A stretch of 64,000 bases of DNA from Pseudomonadota bacterium (GCA_023423695.1 JAFAFA010000048.1:123527-187526), one strand, 5' to 3'. Shown: positions 35,092-43,910, counted from the stretch's first letter. Notes: generated from the letters alone by a model not told the origin. Program-made: numbers and translations.

Positions 35092-35982
35092 TTACTCGCC
35101 GACCTCCGCCACCTGGGTTTCGGCCGGGCTGGTCCGCTCGGGCGGGGCTGGCGGATAGCGGTAGAAGGAATGGTCGCCGATGGAGGCGGTGCGCAGCCGC
35201 GCCTCCGCCCAGTCCGGCTTTTGGCGCCGCAGCGCCGCCTGGGTGGGCGGGCTGTAGAACAGCGAGGCGCGCGCGGTCGGATCGGGCAGTTCGTCGTCGT
35301 TCAGGTTCCAGGCGAGGCCGCGGGCAAGGCGCAGCGCCTCCTGGTCGGGGGCAAGCCGCGGCGTCGGCCAGGACGGCATGCCGCCCGCCCGGATCACCTG
35401 CGCCTGACGGCGGATTTCCGCCAGGATGCGCCGGGCCTCCGCCCTATTGGCGACGCGGGGGTCCTCCGCCACCTTTTGCGGCTCCGCCTGCTTGGCACGT
35501 GATTTCGCCGATCTGACCGGTTTGCGGCGCTTCTGCGGCTCCACCTGCGGGGGTGGGGAGAAGGGTTCGAACTGGCCGGCGGCAACCACGACACGGCAGG
35601 GCAGCGACGGCTGCGACGCCGATGCGGCACGGTTGGCGACCACCCACATGACGGCGGCCATGGCATCCGCGCCCTCGCCTCGCGCCTCGGCCCAGCCGGC
35701 CAGCGCGAGGCAGCGGCGCTCGCGCTCCGCCTGCCAGGGGGTGAGCATGTAGACGGAGGAGCCGATGACCACAGGCTGCTTCGCCCCGCCCCGCTTCGGC
35801 ACGGCTCCCTTCGAATCGCCGATGAAGCGGGAGCAGCCGTCGTCTCCGGGACGGCAGACCGGCCGGTCGGCCTGGAAGCCGGCACTGATGAGAGCACCGA
35901 TGTCGGCACCGGCTTCCTGGGCGCCTGCGCCGGCGGGAGCCATGACGGTCGCGAACAGCAGGGCGAGGAGGGAGTGGCGCAT
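35092..35982 (-). CDS. SleB/CwlJ-family cell-wall hydrolase, secreted
   Basis: 296 residues from the ATG at 35982 with a GGAGAGA site. A signal peptide covers about 1-22 (MRHSLLALLFATVMAPAGAG). The hydrolase core at about 90-150 has the family pattern LALAGWAEARGEGADAMAAV, VVANRA and the AAGQFEPF end, the Glu being the likely catalytic residue. A basic Lys/Arg-rich insert (about 150-175) separates this from a second part with HSFYRYPP. The family acts on peptidoglycan as a lytic transglycosylase or amidase. It is convergent with the FixJ-like gene (9-base gap). Confidence 0.85.
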   Translation of the reverse strand: MRHSLLALLFATVMAPAGAGAQEAGADIGALISAGFQADRPVCRPGDDGCSRFIGDSKGAVPKRGGAKQPVVIGSSVYMLTPWQAERERRCLALAGWAEARGEGADAMAAVMWVVANRAASASQPSLPCRVVVAAGQFEPFSPPPQVEPQKRRKPVRSAKSRAKQAEPQKVAEDPRVANRAEARRILAEIRRQAQVIRAGGMPSWPTPRLAPDQEALRLARGLAWNLNDDELPDPTARASLFYSPPTQAALRRQKPDWAEARLRTASIGDHSFYRYPPAPPERTSPAETQVAEVGE

Positions 35983-36211
35983 CCCGGTCTCTCCGGTCTG
36001 GGGAAGGGGACTTCCTTCGACAGGAGGGACGGACCGCAAGTTCCGTGATTCGTCCACTTCTCCGATGGCTTAAGCCTGAGGGCGGCAGATGTAGTCCGGC
36101 GGAGTCCCGAATGGGTTTTCCGACTGCTTTGGATGTCGGATTCGGTCATGAACCCGGCGACGCGCACATGCCCGGAAATGGCTAAGTCGCTGTGATGCCG
36201 GGAGTTTTGTG

Positions 36212-36294
36212 TCATCCCCGCGGAGACGGGGAACCAGAGTTCCCCATGGAGTCTCTCTTGGGCAAAACCTGGATTCCCGTCTGCGCGGGAATGA
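36212..36294. repeat. REPIN: two inverted REP-like units
   Basis: A 26-base unit at 36212-36237 (begins TCATCCCCGCGGAGACGGGG) is repeated in inverted orientation at 36269-36294 with 4 mismatches, 31 bases apart. Each unit can itself form a short hairpin (CCCCG/CGGGG; TTCCCG/CGGGAA). This is the layout of REP doublets mobilised by RAYT transposases. It lies in the 476-base gap 35983-36458, which otherwise shows no gene. No RAYT gene is in the window. Confidence 0.75.
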
Positions 36295-36458
36295 GGCGGA
36301 ATTGGCTTTCAAATTCCAGGGCCAGACCTGATGCTGGGGCCGGAAGTGGGGGCACCATCGCGTGGCGCGCACATGCGGGCGGGCCGGCAAGCCTTCGGAT
36401 TCCTCCGGCTCCCAGCCCGATCGGCAAAATAAGTTTTGTGGAGGGAATGCCGGCGGGG

Positions 36459-36635
36459 TCAGCCGGGCTGGCGGTCCTCGTCAGGTTTGCCGCCTTCGCC
36501 GGTCCAGTCGTCGGTCAGATAGTCCTGGGAGCGGCTGATCTCCTCGACCTCCGCGCGGGAGGGAGGTTTCGGCACCTGGTCCTGACCGGACTTGCGGTCG
36601 TCACTGTCGTCGGAGCCTTCAGACTTGCGGGGCAT
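36459..36635 (-). CDS. small acidic hypothetical protein (58 aa)
   Basis: Starts MPRKSEGSDDSDD with AGGAGGA five bases ahead of the ATG at 36635. Composition is Asp/Glu/Lys/Ser/Pro-rich with no hydrophobic segment, so it is probably disordered. The central SRAEVEEISRSQDYLTDDW part is the only one with helix potential. No family recognised. The good ribosome-binding site is the main support. Confidence 0.6.
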   Translation of the reverse strand: MPRKSEGSDDSDDRKSGQDQVPKPPSRAEVEEISRSQDYLTDDWTGEGGKPDEDRQPG

Positions 36636-36699
36636 CGGTTCCTCCTGGATTGCCGGGGATGTCCCAGGAAACAGGAGTTGGCCTGCAAGATCACGAAAC

Positions 36700-36730
36700 G
36701 GAGGAGCGGTTGAAGGAAACCCGCTCCTCC
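36700..36730 (-). terminator. hairpin after the small membrane protein gene
   Basis: GGAGGAGCGG (36700-36709) and CCGCTCCTCC (36721-36730) form a 10-bp perfect stem with an 11-base loop, starting 9 bases after the stop of the gene at 36739-36957. On the minus strand it is followed by GTTTCG, only a short T run, so it is a probable but not classic terminator. Confidence 0.6.
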
Positions 36731-36738
36731 CACGAACA

Positions 36739-36957
36739 TCAGTTGGCGGCGTCGGCGACCGTGACCGGCATGGTGCGCACCATTTCCAGGGCGACGGCGG
36801 CACGGACTTCGTCAGCGGCCAGGATGGCGGGCGTGTTCACGTTGGCGAGGCCGGCGACGGCCGCGAACAGCAAGGCGCCGATGACGAAGCGGACGATGGC
36901 GAACTTGGCGGCGTATTCGGCGTTGGCGGCGGCGAATTGGGCTTCATACGAGGTCAT
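36739..36957 (-). CDS. small membrane protein (72 aa)
   Basis: Starts MTSYEAQFAAANAEYAAKFA with AAGGAAG eight bases ahead. One membrane helix at about 21-40 (IVRFVIGALLFAAVAGLANV), preceded by a cytoplasmic-looking helical stretch and followed by a periplasmic helical tail ending MPVTVADAAN. No family recognised. Upstream (37094-37185) are three copies of TTCGCAGCGCT and downstream is a terminator-like hairpin, so it is a self-contained transcription unit. Confidence 0.65.
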   Translation of the reverse strand: MTSYEAQFAAANAEYAAKFAIVRFVIGALLFAAVAGLANVNTPAILAADEVRAAVALEMVRTMPVTVADAAN

Positions 36958-37093
36958 GATGATCTTCCTTCAATGTCGGTTTGGAGTTCCGGCGGCCGAT
37001 GCAGCGGCCTGTTGAGGAAGATATTGGCACAATCACGCCGTCGCAAAAGCGGAGACATCACATCCCTGCATTCGTCATTTCGCATCGCAGCAT

Positions 37094-37185
37094 AGCGCTG
37101 CGAAAGACGTCATACGGAGTTTTTCTTGAGGACTCCGCGCCGTTCGCAGCGCTCTACAGGACTTTATGGAGGATTTCGCAGCGCT
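37094..37185. repeat. three copies of TTCGCAGCGCT in a 318-bp intergenic region
   Basis: Copies at 37094-37104 (inverted), 37143-37153 and 37175-37185. Copies 2 and 3 start 32 bases apart, three helical turns. Copy 1 and copy 2 form a long inverted pair, enclosing a smaller CGGAGT/ACTCCG hairpin that could end iclR transcription. The gap 36958-37275 contains no gene. It lies upstream of the small membrane gene and downstream of iclR, so the copies may be binding sites for the former. Confidence 0.55.
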
Positions 37186-37275
37186 ATTACTGGCTGCCGT
37201 CTGTCCAGATTAAAAACATGTGGGTTGGGTTGTGTCAACGGCAACGACCGATGCGCCGAACTGGCGCAACCGCCG

Positions 37276-38076
37276 TCAGCGTCCCGGCGACAGCCGCTCG
37301 GCACTGGCCTTCAGCGTGTCGATCATCACCTGCTGCGCCTCTTCCGTCGTGTCGACCGGGACGACGAAGCAGATGGTGGCGATGCAGCGGCCTGCCGGAT
37401 CGCGGACCGGGGCGGCAAGGCAGGTGGTGAAGCGGTCCACCAGCGCCGTGGTGCGGACATAGCCCTGGGTGCGGGCGCGGCGGATGTCCTCCAGGAACTC
37501 GTCCTCGGCGATGCGGCGGCCATCGGGAAGGATGAAGTCTTCGGGCGGAATGAAGCGCCGGATCTCTTCGGCATCCATGTGATCGACCAGCAGCCGGCCG
37601 GACGCCGTCCAGGGGATCGCCACCTTGATGCCGATCTCGGAGCTGATGCGGAACATGCGCCGGCCCGGTTCATTCAGCACGACCAGATACTTGTCGCCGT
37701 CCAGCGTGCAGAACTGCGCCGTCTCCCCCACGGCCTCCGCGATATGGGCGACCTCCACCCGCGCCTTGCGGATCAGGTCGACGCTGTCGAGGTAATCGCT
37801 GCCGTAGTAATGCATCGCCGGCCCGAAATAGACCGTGCCCTCGCCGTCTCGCAGTTCCAGCCAGCGCGCCTCGACCAGCGTGTTGACCAGCTCGTACATG
37901 GTGGAGCGCGGGGTGCCGGTGTCGCGCGCGATGTCAGCAATGCGCGTCGGGGCGCGCCGGCTGTGCAGATGCTCCATCAGCGCGATGACGCGGTCGATGC
38001 CGCGGGCGCGGCCCGTCGACTTCTCTTCCGCCTGCTTCTCTGCCATCGGCTTCTCCGCCACGCTGCCACTCTTCAT
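37276..38076 (-). CDS. IclR-family transcriptional regulator
   Basis: 266 residues from the ATG at 38076 (MKSGSVAEKP). A winged HTH at about 25-85 (RGIDRVIALMEHLHSRRAPT, GTPRSTMYELVNTLVEARWLEL) is followed by the IclR effector domain at about 95-260 (TASGRLLVDHM, GYVRTTALVDRFTTCLAAPV, VVPVDTTEEA). It is divergent from the binding-protein gene of operon A and probably controls it through the sites at 38143-38198. The effector may be a D-amino acid or its keto acid (inference). Confidence 0.92.
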   Translation of the reverse strand: MKSGSVAEKPMAEKQAEEKSTGRARGIDRVIALMEHLHSRRAPTRIADIARDTGTPRSTMYELVNTLVEARWLELRDGEGTVYFGPAMHYYGSDYLDSVDLIRKARVEVAHIAEAVGETAQFCTLDGDKYLVVLNEPGRRMFRISSEIGIKVAIPWTASGRLLVDHMDAEEIRRFIPPEDFILPDGRRIAEDEFLEDIRRARTQGYVRTTALVDRFTTCLAAPVRDPAGRCIATICFVVPVDTTEEAQQVMIDTLKASAERLSPGR

Positions 38077-38142
38077 CTGATCCGCCCCCTTGCCAACCCC
38101 CAACCGATTAGCACGCGGATTTTCAGCTTGCCAGCGCTCTTT

Positions 38143-38198
38143 GTCCGATATACCGTCTGCTTGTCTGGAATACAAGACCAGCGTCCGATATTTCGGAC
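38143..38198. promoter_or_regulatory. probable IclR operators upstream of operon A
   Basis: GTCCGATAT occurs at 38143-38151 and again at 38183-38191, starts 40 bases apart (about four helical turns). The second copy is part of the palindrome GTCCGATATTTCGGAC (38183-38198). Between them CTTGT/ACAAG (38159-38175) is a further inverted repeat. The block sits in the 142-base divergent gap between iclR and the binding-protein gene. Confidence 0.6.
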
Positions 38199-38218
38199 AA
38201 ACGGTCGGGGAGGCAAAA

Positions 38219-39805
38219 ATGACAGGGATCACGCGACGTCTGTTCAACACCGCTCTCGGTTCGGCAGTCGCTGTCGGGGGGCTTTCCACCGGTATCTCCG
38301 CCGGCATCCTGGGAAGCTGGACCACGCCCGCGCTGGCGCAGCAGGGCGGCGCATCGGTCATCACCGTCGCCACCATCGGCGAGCCGCCGACGCTGGACCC
38401 GGTCGGCACCACGTCCGACCTCGTCAGCATCATCACCCAGCATATGTTCGAGACGCTGTTCACCTTCGACGGCGAATGGAAGCTGGCGCCGCTGGTGGCC
38501 TCGGCCCTGCCGCAGGTATCGGCAGACGGACGGACCTACACCATCCCGCTGCGCAGCGGCGTCACCTTCCATGACGGCAGCACCGTCACGGCGGAAGACG
38601 TGGTCGCCTCGCTGGACCATTGGACCAAGGCCTCGCCGCGCGGCAAGACCGTGGCCCCGCTGGTGGAGAGCATCGCCGCCAAGGGTGCGGACGCCGTCGT
38701 CATCGCTCTGAAGGAGCCCTTCGCGCCGCTGACCGCGCTACTGGCGATGAACAATGGTGCGGCCGCCATCGTGCCGAAGTCGGTGATCGACGGGCCGGGC
38801 GCCTTGAAGTCGCTGGTCGGCACCGGCCCCTACAAGCTGCTTGAACACAAGCCCGACCAGTATATCCGGCTGGTCCGCCACGACGGCTACGCCTCTCCCG
38901 CCGGCACGTCCAGCGGCTATGCCGGCAGCCGCAAGGCCGTCATCGGCGAGGTACGCTTCGTCCCGGTCCCGAACGCCGCCACCCGGGTATCGGGCGTGCT
39001 GGCCGGCCAGTACCAGTTCGCCGACAGCCTGCCGGCGGAAACCCTGCCGCGCATCAAAGGCGCCGCCGGCGTCAAGCCGGTGATCGTCAAGCCTTTCGGC
39101 TTCCCGCTGATGATCATGAACACCAAGACCGGCGTCATGGCGAACCCGAAGATCCGTCAGGCTGTGCTGGCGGCGCTGGAGCCGAACGACATGCTGCTGG
39201 CGGGCCTGGGCGATCCCGCCTTCGTCCAGGCGGAGGGGTCGATCTACGCCCAGGGCACGCCCTTCTACGACGCGGCCAGCGCGAAGCCGTACAGCGACCA
39301 TGCCGCCGGCAAGGCGGGGGACCTGCTGAAGGCCGCCGGCTACAACGGCGAGCCGATCCGCATCATGACCTCGGTCCAGTACGAGTTCCTGTACAAGATG
39401 AGCATGGTGGCGCAGGCCCAGCTCGAAATGGCCGGCTTCAAGGTCGATCTGCAGGTGCTGGACTGGGCGACCCTGCTGCAGCGCCGCGGCGACGACAAGG
39501 GCTGGGACGCCTTCTTCACCTATCACACCTTCGTTCCGGAACCGTCGCTGATCACCGTGCTGAACCCGAGCTATCCCGGCTGGTGGGACAGCCCGGCCAA
39601 GCGCGAGGCGCTCGCCGCCTTCAACCGCGAGATGGACCCGGCGGCCCGCAAGGCGAAATGGGTGACCCTGCAGACGCTGTTCTACAGCGAGGTGCCCAGC
39701 GTGAAGGTCGGCGAGTTCTACAACCTCGCCGCCAGCAGCGACAAGCTGACCGGCTACACCCCGACGCCCTGGCCGTTCTTCTGGAACACCGAACTGAAGA
39801 GCTGA
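38219..39805 (+). CDS. dipeptide-type ABC transporter substrate-binding protein (operon A)
   Basis: 528 residues from the ATG at 38219 with GGGGAGG upstream. The N-terminus has a Tat-type motif (TRRLFNTALG) and an AxA-like cleavage region near residue 40 (TTPALAQ). The mature part is an SBP_bac_5 domain: GEPPTLDPVGTTSD, HMFETLFTFDGEWKLAPLVA, VTFHDGSTVTAEDV, GTGPYKL. The family binds oligopeptides, dipeptides, nickel or related solutes. Here the neighbours (deacylase, RidA, PLP enzyme) suggest N-acyl-D-amino acids or D-peptides. It is the first gene of operon A. Confidence 0.9.
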   Translation: MTGITRRLFNTALGSAVAVGGLSTGISAGILGSWTTPALAQQGGASVITVATIGEPPTLDPVGTTSDLVSIITQHMFETLFTFDGEWKLAPLVASALPQVSADGRTYTIPLRSGVTFHDGSTVTAEDVVASLDHWTKASPRGKTVAPLVESIAAKGADAVVIALKEPFAPLTALLAMNNGAAAIVPKSVIDGPGALKSLVGTGPYKLLEHKPDQYIRLVRHDGYASPAGTSSGYAGSRKAVIGEVRFVPVPNAATRVSGVLAGQYQFADSLPAETLPRIKGAAGVKPVIVKPFGFPLMIMNTKTGVMANPKIRQAVLAALEPNDMLLAGLGDPAFVQAEGSIYAQGTPFYDAASAKPYSDHAAGKAGDLLKAAGYNGEPIRIMTSVQYEFLYKMSMVAQAQLEMAGFKVDLQVLDWATLLQRRGDDKGWDAFFTYHTFVPEPSLITVLNPSYPGWWDSPAKREALAAFNREMDPAARKAKWVTLQTLFYSEVPSVKVGEFYNLAASSDKLTGYTPTPWPFFWNTELKS

Positions 39806-39847
39806 GGGTGACGGGTTCTTAAAGCCCTTCTCCCCATCGCGGGGGAA

Positions 39848-39903
39848 GGGTTGGGGTGAGGGGACGGCCGAAGGCCGGAATTGCCCTCCCTTCACCCCAA
39901 CCC
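39848..39903. repeat. nested C/G-rich inverted repeat, intergenic repeat family copy 2
   Basis: GGGTTGGGGTGA (39848-39859) pairs perfectly with TCACCCCAACCC (39892-39903), and CGGCC/GGCCG (39865-39877) makes an inner hairpin. It lies in the 213-base gap between the binding-protein gene and its first permease gene, so it may reduce read-through and set a high ratio of binding protein to permease. It is related in sequence to the elements at 6302 and 56859. Confidence 0.65.
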
Positions 39904-40018
39904 GCGAAGCTTGCAGTCGCCTTTGGCGTCCTACGAGCTACGCCCCGAAAGGGGAGAGGGGCTACCTGTCTCCTGCCTCACAAACACCCGCCCCTTTCCT
40001 CGGTCCGGGACCGCAACC

Positions 40019-40960
40019 ATGCTCGTTTACATCGTCCGCCGGTTCGCCGGCATGATGATCGTCATGCTGCTCGTCGCCATGGTGGTCTTCGTGATCGCCC
40101 GCGTGGTGCCGGGCGATCCCGCCGCCGTCATGCTGGGATCCTCCGCCACGCCGGAGGACATCGCGGCACTGCGCGGCCGGCTGGGCCTCGACGAGCCGCT
40201 GCTGACGCAGTTCCTGCTCTATCTCGGGCAGATCGTCCGCTTCGACCTTGGTGAATCCATCTTCCTGAACCGTCCGGTGGTGCAGGCACTGGCCGAACGG
40301 TCGGAGCTGACGGCGCTCCTGACCGCGATGTCGGTGGGGATCGCCATGCTGATCGGCGTGCCCATCGGCATCCTGTCGGCGGCCAAGCGCGGCGGGCTGA
40401 TCGACCAGACCGCGGTCGGGCTGGCAATGCTGGCGGCGAGCATTCCCAGCTTCTGGATCGGGCTGACGCTGATCAAGTATCTGGCAGTGGACCATGCCTG
40501 GTTCCCGGTCGCCGGCTATGGCCCCCCCGAGGCCGACCTGATGGAACGCATGCGCCATCTGGTGCTGCCGGCCATCGCGCTGGGCATCCCGAACTCGGCG
40601 CTGATCCTGCGCTTCACCCGCACCAGCATGCTGGACGTGATGAGCAACGATTACGTCCGCACCGCGCGGGCCAAGGGGTTGCCGCCGCTGGTCGTCGTGC
40701 TGAAGCATGCCCTGCGCAATGCCATGATCCCGATCCTGACGGTGATCGGCCTGACCACCGCGGTGATGATCGCCGGCGCCATCGTGACGGAAACCGTGTT
40801 CGGCCTGCCCGGCGTCGGCAACCTGATCGTTTCTGCCGTGCTGCGCCGCGATTATCCGGTGATCCAGGGCGCCCTGCTGGTGGTGTCCGCCATCTATGTG
40901 CTGATCAACCTGACGGTCGACCTGCTCTATGCCGTGGTCGATCCGCGGGTCCGTTATTGA
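40019..40960 (+). CDS. dipeptide-type ABC permease, DppB-like (operon A)
   Basis: 313 residues from the ATG at 40019 (MLVYIVRRFAGMMIVMLLV). Six membrane helices with the DppB/OppB N-terminal motif (VVPGDPAAVMLG) and the EAA loop in DYVRTARAKGLPPLVVVLKHALRNA. Upstream in-frame codons back to 39881 run through the repeat at 39848 and are rejected. It pairs with the DppC-like gene 14 bases downstream. Confidence 0.93.
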   Translation: MLVYIVRRFAGMMIVMLLVAMVVFVIARVVPGDPAAVMLGSSATPEDIAALRGRLGLDEPLLTQFLLYLGQIVRFDLGESIFLNRPVVQALAERSELTALLTAMSVGIAMLIGVPIGILSAAKRGGLIDQTAVGLAMLAASIPSFWIGLTLIKYLAVDHAWFPVAGYGPPEADLMERMRHLVLPAIALGIPNSALILRFTRTSMLDVMSNDYVRTARAKGLPPLVVVLKHALRNAMIPILTVIGLTTAVMIAGAIVTETVFGLPGVGNLIVSAVLRRDYPVIQGALLVVSAIYVLINLTVDLLYAVVDPRVRY

Positions 40961-40974
40961 GAGGGAGGGTTTCC

Positions 40975-41883
40975 ATGGCAAGCGTCCCCGCCGGTCACGG
41001 CACCGTTCCCCTTCCCTCACCAACCAAGCCGCACCGCAGCCGCTCGCCGGCCGCCCTGCTGATGCGCCAGCTGTTCCGCCGGCGGCTGGTGGTGCTGTCC
41101 TTCCTGATCATGCTGGCGATCCTGGCGGTGGCGCTGCTGGCGCCCTGGATCACCCCGTTCAACCCACTGAAAATGGACATCCTCGGCCGGCTGAAGGCGC
41201 CATCCGCCGCCCACTGGTTCGGCACCGACGAGTATGGCCGCGATGTGCTGTCCCGCGTCATGCTGGGCGCCCGGCTGTCGCTGCTGGTCGGGCTGCTGGT
41301 GGTGGTGGTGGCGACGCTGATGGGCACGCTGCTGGGGCTGGCCGCCGGCTATGTCAGGCCGCTGGACGGCGTGCTGATGCGGCTGACCGACGCGCTGATG
41401 GCCTTCCCGGACATCCTGCTGGCCATCGCCTTCATGGCGGCGCTGGGGCCGTCGCTCTACAACGTCGTGCTGGCGCTCGGCATCGTCTACACCCCGCGCG
41501 TCGCCCGCGTGGTCCGCGCCGCCTGCCTCGTGGTGCGCGAGATGCCCTTCATCGAGGCGGCGACGGCGCTCGGCGCCTCCACCCCGCGCATCGTCTTCCT
41601 GCACATCCTGCCCAACCTGATCTCGCCGATCCTGGTGCAGGCCACCTTCATCTTCGCCTACGCCATCCTGACGGAGGCGGCACTGTCCTTCCTCGGCGTC
41701 GGCGTGCCGCCGACCACCCCGACCTGGGGCAACATGATCGCCGGCGCCCAGCAGTATTTCCAGCAGGCCGACTGGCTGATCCTGTTCCCGGGCTGCGCCA
41801 TCGTCCTGACCGTGCTGTCGCTCCAGATCGTCGGCGACGGGCTGCGCGATGCGCTCGACCCCCGGCTGCAGAAGGCGAAATGA
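40975..41883 (+). CDS. dipeptide-type ABC permease, DppC-like (operon A)
   Basis: 302 residues from the ATG at 40975 with GAGAGGGAGGG upstream. The N-terminal cytoplasmic part is followed by six helices. OppC/DppC motifs are HWFGTDEYGRDVLSRVMLGARLSL, split over the first loop, and the EAA loop with FIEAATALGASTPRIVFLHILPN. It ends one base before the deacylase gene start. Confidence 0.93.
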   Translation: MASVPAGHGTVPLPSPTKPHRSRSPAALLMRQLFRRRLVVLSFLIMLAILAVALLAPWITPFNPLKMDILGRLKAPSAAHWFGTDEYGRDVLSRVMLGARLSLLVGLLVVVVATLMGTLLGLAAGYVRPLDGVLMRLTDALMAFPDILLAIAFMAALGPSLYNVVLALGIVYTPRVARVVRAACLVVREMPFIEAATALGASTPRIVFLHILPNLISPILVQATFIFAYAILTEAALSFLGVGVPPTTPTWGNMIAGAQQYFQQADWLILFPGCAIVLTVLSLQIVGDGLRDALDPRLQKAK

Positions 41884-41884
41884 G

Positions 41885-43489
41885 ATGAGCGATACGCTTC
41901 TCATCAAGGGCGCCCGCGTCGTCGACGGCACCGGCGCCCCCTGGTTCCCGGCCGACGTGCTGGTGGAGCGCGGTCGCATTGCCGCCATCGGCCCGAAGCT
42001 GGACGCGCCGGACGCCGAACCGCTGGAGGCGCAGGGCCGCTTCCTCGCCCCCGGCTTCATCGACGCCCATTGCCACGACGATCTGATCCAGCTGCGCCAG
42101 CCCGAACGGCCGGAGAAGGTGGCGCAGGGCGTCACCACCGTGGTGGTCGGCAACTGCTCCTTCGGGCTCTATCCGCAAAGCCCCGACAGCGGAGCCCCCT
42201 TGCGCGAGCATTTCGGCAATCTGCTGGGCACGGTTTCCGATCAGGAGACCTTCGCCGATTTCGCCGGCTACCGCGCGGCGCTCGACGGGCGCGGCACCGC
42301 CATCAACCTCGTCTCGCTGGTCGGGCACGCGGCCCTGCGCCTCGCCGTCATGGGCTGGCAGAACCGCGCCGCCACCGCCGAAGAGCGCGAGGCGATGGCA
42401 GCGTTGCTGGCGGACCAGCTGCGCCAGGGCGCGCACGGCCTGTCGCTCGGCCTCGTCTATCCGCCCAGCGCCTGGGCCGACCGCGCCGAGCTGGTGCGGC
42501 TGGCGGAGGTGGTGGCGGAGCATGGCGCGCTGCTGACCGCCCATGTCCGCTCCTACGAGGGCGGGCTGATCGCCTCGGTGGACGAGTTCCTCGACCTGCT
42601 GAAGGCCGGCGGGGCGAGCGGCCTGCTCTCCCACCTGCAAGCCGCCGGCAAGCCCTACTGGGGCAGCCTGCCGCGGGCGGTGGAGCGGCTGGAGATCGCC
42701 CGCAAGGGCGGCACCGACGTCAGCTTCGACATGTACCCCTACCCGGCCGGCTCCAGCACCATTCTGCAGCTTCTGCCGCCGTCGGCGCTGGCGGGCGGGG
42801 TGGACGCGCTGCTGGCGCGCATGGCCGATGCCGACGGGTTGGCGGCGTTGCGCCGGGCGGTGGAGGACGGCGAGGCGCCGCTTGACGCCGGCTGGGAATC
42901 CAAGATCCGCCTGATCGGCTGGGAGAATGTCCGCATCGGCGGCGTCTCGGCGGACGATCTGCGGCCGCTGGAAGGGCTTTCGCTGACGGAGATCGCCGAG
43001 GCGGCGAAGGAGCAGCCCTTCGACACGCTGGTGCGCCTGATCCGTGCCGACCGTGGCCGGACCAACATCGTCATGTTCCAGCTGGCCGAGGCCGATCTGG
43101 AAATCGCGCTGTCGCACCCGCTGCACATGCTGGGATCCGACGGGCTGCCGCGCGAGACCGGCAAGCCGCATCCCCGCGCCTTCGGCAGCTTCCCGCGCTA
43201 TCTCGCCCGCGCCATCAAGGGCGAGGGCGGGCTCCGGCTGGAGGATGCCGTGCGCCACATGACCGCGGTTCCGGCCCAGCGCTTCGGCCTGTCCGACCGC
43301 GGGCTGATCCGGCCGGGCATGGTGGCCGACCTGACCCTGTTCACCGCCGACGTGGCGGACCGCGCGACCTTCCAGGACCCGACGCGCCCGCCCCACGGCA
43401 TCACCGACGTGCTCGTCGCCGGACAGTTCGTCCTGCGCGACGGCGGGCACACCGGCGCGCGTCCGGGCAAGGCCCTGGCCCGCGCCTGA
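41885..43489 (+). CDS. N-acyl-D-amino-acid deacylase (D-aminoacylase family)
   Basis: 534 residues of the amidohydrolase superfamily. The metal site shows His62-x-His64 in IDAHCHDD, Cys91 in VVGNCSFGL (the zinc ligand that marks D-aminoacylases), a His in LTAHVRSYEGG, a His in LLSHLQAAGK and the catalytic Asp in HMLGSDGLPRE. Length fits the 480-550 range of the family. The enzyme removes an acyl group from N-acyl-D-amino acids. It is embedded in operon A between the permeases and RidA. Cytoplasmic (no signal peptide), so its substrate must be imported, presumably by the ABC system around it. Confidence 0.88.
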   Translation: MSDTLLIKGARVVDGTGAPWFPADVLVERGRIAAIGPKLDAPDAEPLEAQGRFLAPGFIDAHCHDDLIQLRQPERPEKVAQGVTTVVVGNCSFGLYPQSPDSGAPLREHFGNLLGTVSDQETFADFAGYRAALDGRGTAINLVSLVGHAALRLAVMGWQNRAATAEEREAMAALLADQLRQGAHGLSLGLVYPPSAWADRAELVRLAEVVAEHGALLTAHVRSYEGGLIASVDEFLDLLKAGGASGLLSHLQAAGKPYWGSLPRAVERLEIARKGGTDVSFDMYPYPAGSSTILQLLPPSALAGGVDALLARMADADGLAALRRAVEDGEAPLDAGWESKIRLIGWENVRIGGVSADDLRPLEGLSLTEIAEAAKEQPFDTLVRLIRADRGRTNIVMFQLAEADLEIALSHPLHMLGSDGLPRETGKPHPRAFGSFPRYLARAIKGEGGLRLEDAVRHMTAVPAQRFGLSDRGLIRPGMVADLTLFTADVADRATFQDPTRPPHGITDVLVAGQFVLRDGGHTGARPGKALARA

Positions 43490-43523
43490 TCTTTTCCAGA
43501 GTTTCAAAACCAGTGAGGACCCG

Positions 43524-43910
43524 ATGACCAACCGCAAGCCGATCTTCGCCGAAAAGGGTGCGAAGCCCGCCGGCCAGTACAGCCACGCCATCGTCGCGAA
43601 CGGCTTCGTCTATGTGTCGGGCCAGGGACCGCACCATCCGGAGACCGGCGCGCTGCCCGAGGATTTCGCCGGCGAGGTGCGCCAGACCCTGCGCAACCTG
43701 GAAATCATCCTGAAGGCCGCCGGCACCGACCTCGCCCATGTGGTGAAGGTCAACAGCTACCTCAGCGATCTGGGCCGCTTCCAGGAATACAACGCGCTCT
43801 ATTCGGAGTTCTTCCCCTCCGAGCCGCCGGCCCGCACCACCGTCGGCTGCCAGCTGAACAACATCCAGGTCGAAATCGACTGCATCGCCGTCCTGCCGAC
43901 AGCGAAGTAA
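43524..43910 (+). CDS. RidA-family imine/enamine deaminase
   Basis: 128 residues. YjgF/RidA fold with FVYVSGQGPHHPETG, VKVNSYLSDLGRFQEYN and the active-site Arg in PPARTTVGCQL (Arg105 by count). RidA removes reactive enamines and imines released by PLP-dependent dehydratases. The gene directly precedes a PLP enzyme that can make such species from D-serine or D-threonine, so the pairing is meaningful. A GAGGA ribosome-binding site lies just ahead. Confidence 0.93.
   Translation: MTNRKPIFAEKGAKPAGQYSHAIVANGFVYVSGQGPHHPETGALPEDFAGEVRQTLRNLEIILKAAGTDLAHVVKVNSYLSDLGRFQEYNALYSEFFPSEPPARTTVGCQLNNIQVEIDCIAVLPTAK

Noticed and set aside
36192..36713. Open frame running across the REPIN and the small acidic gene
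   Set aside because: It is made of the repeat units and the antisense of two better-supported small genes.
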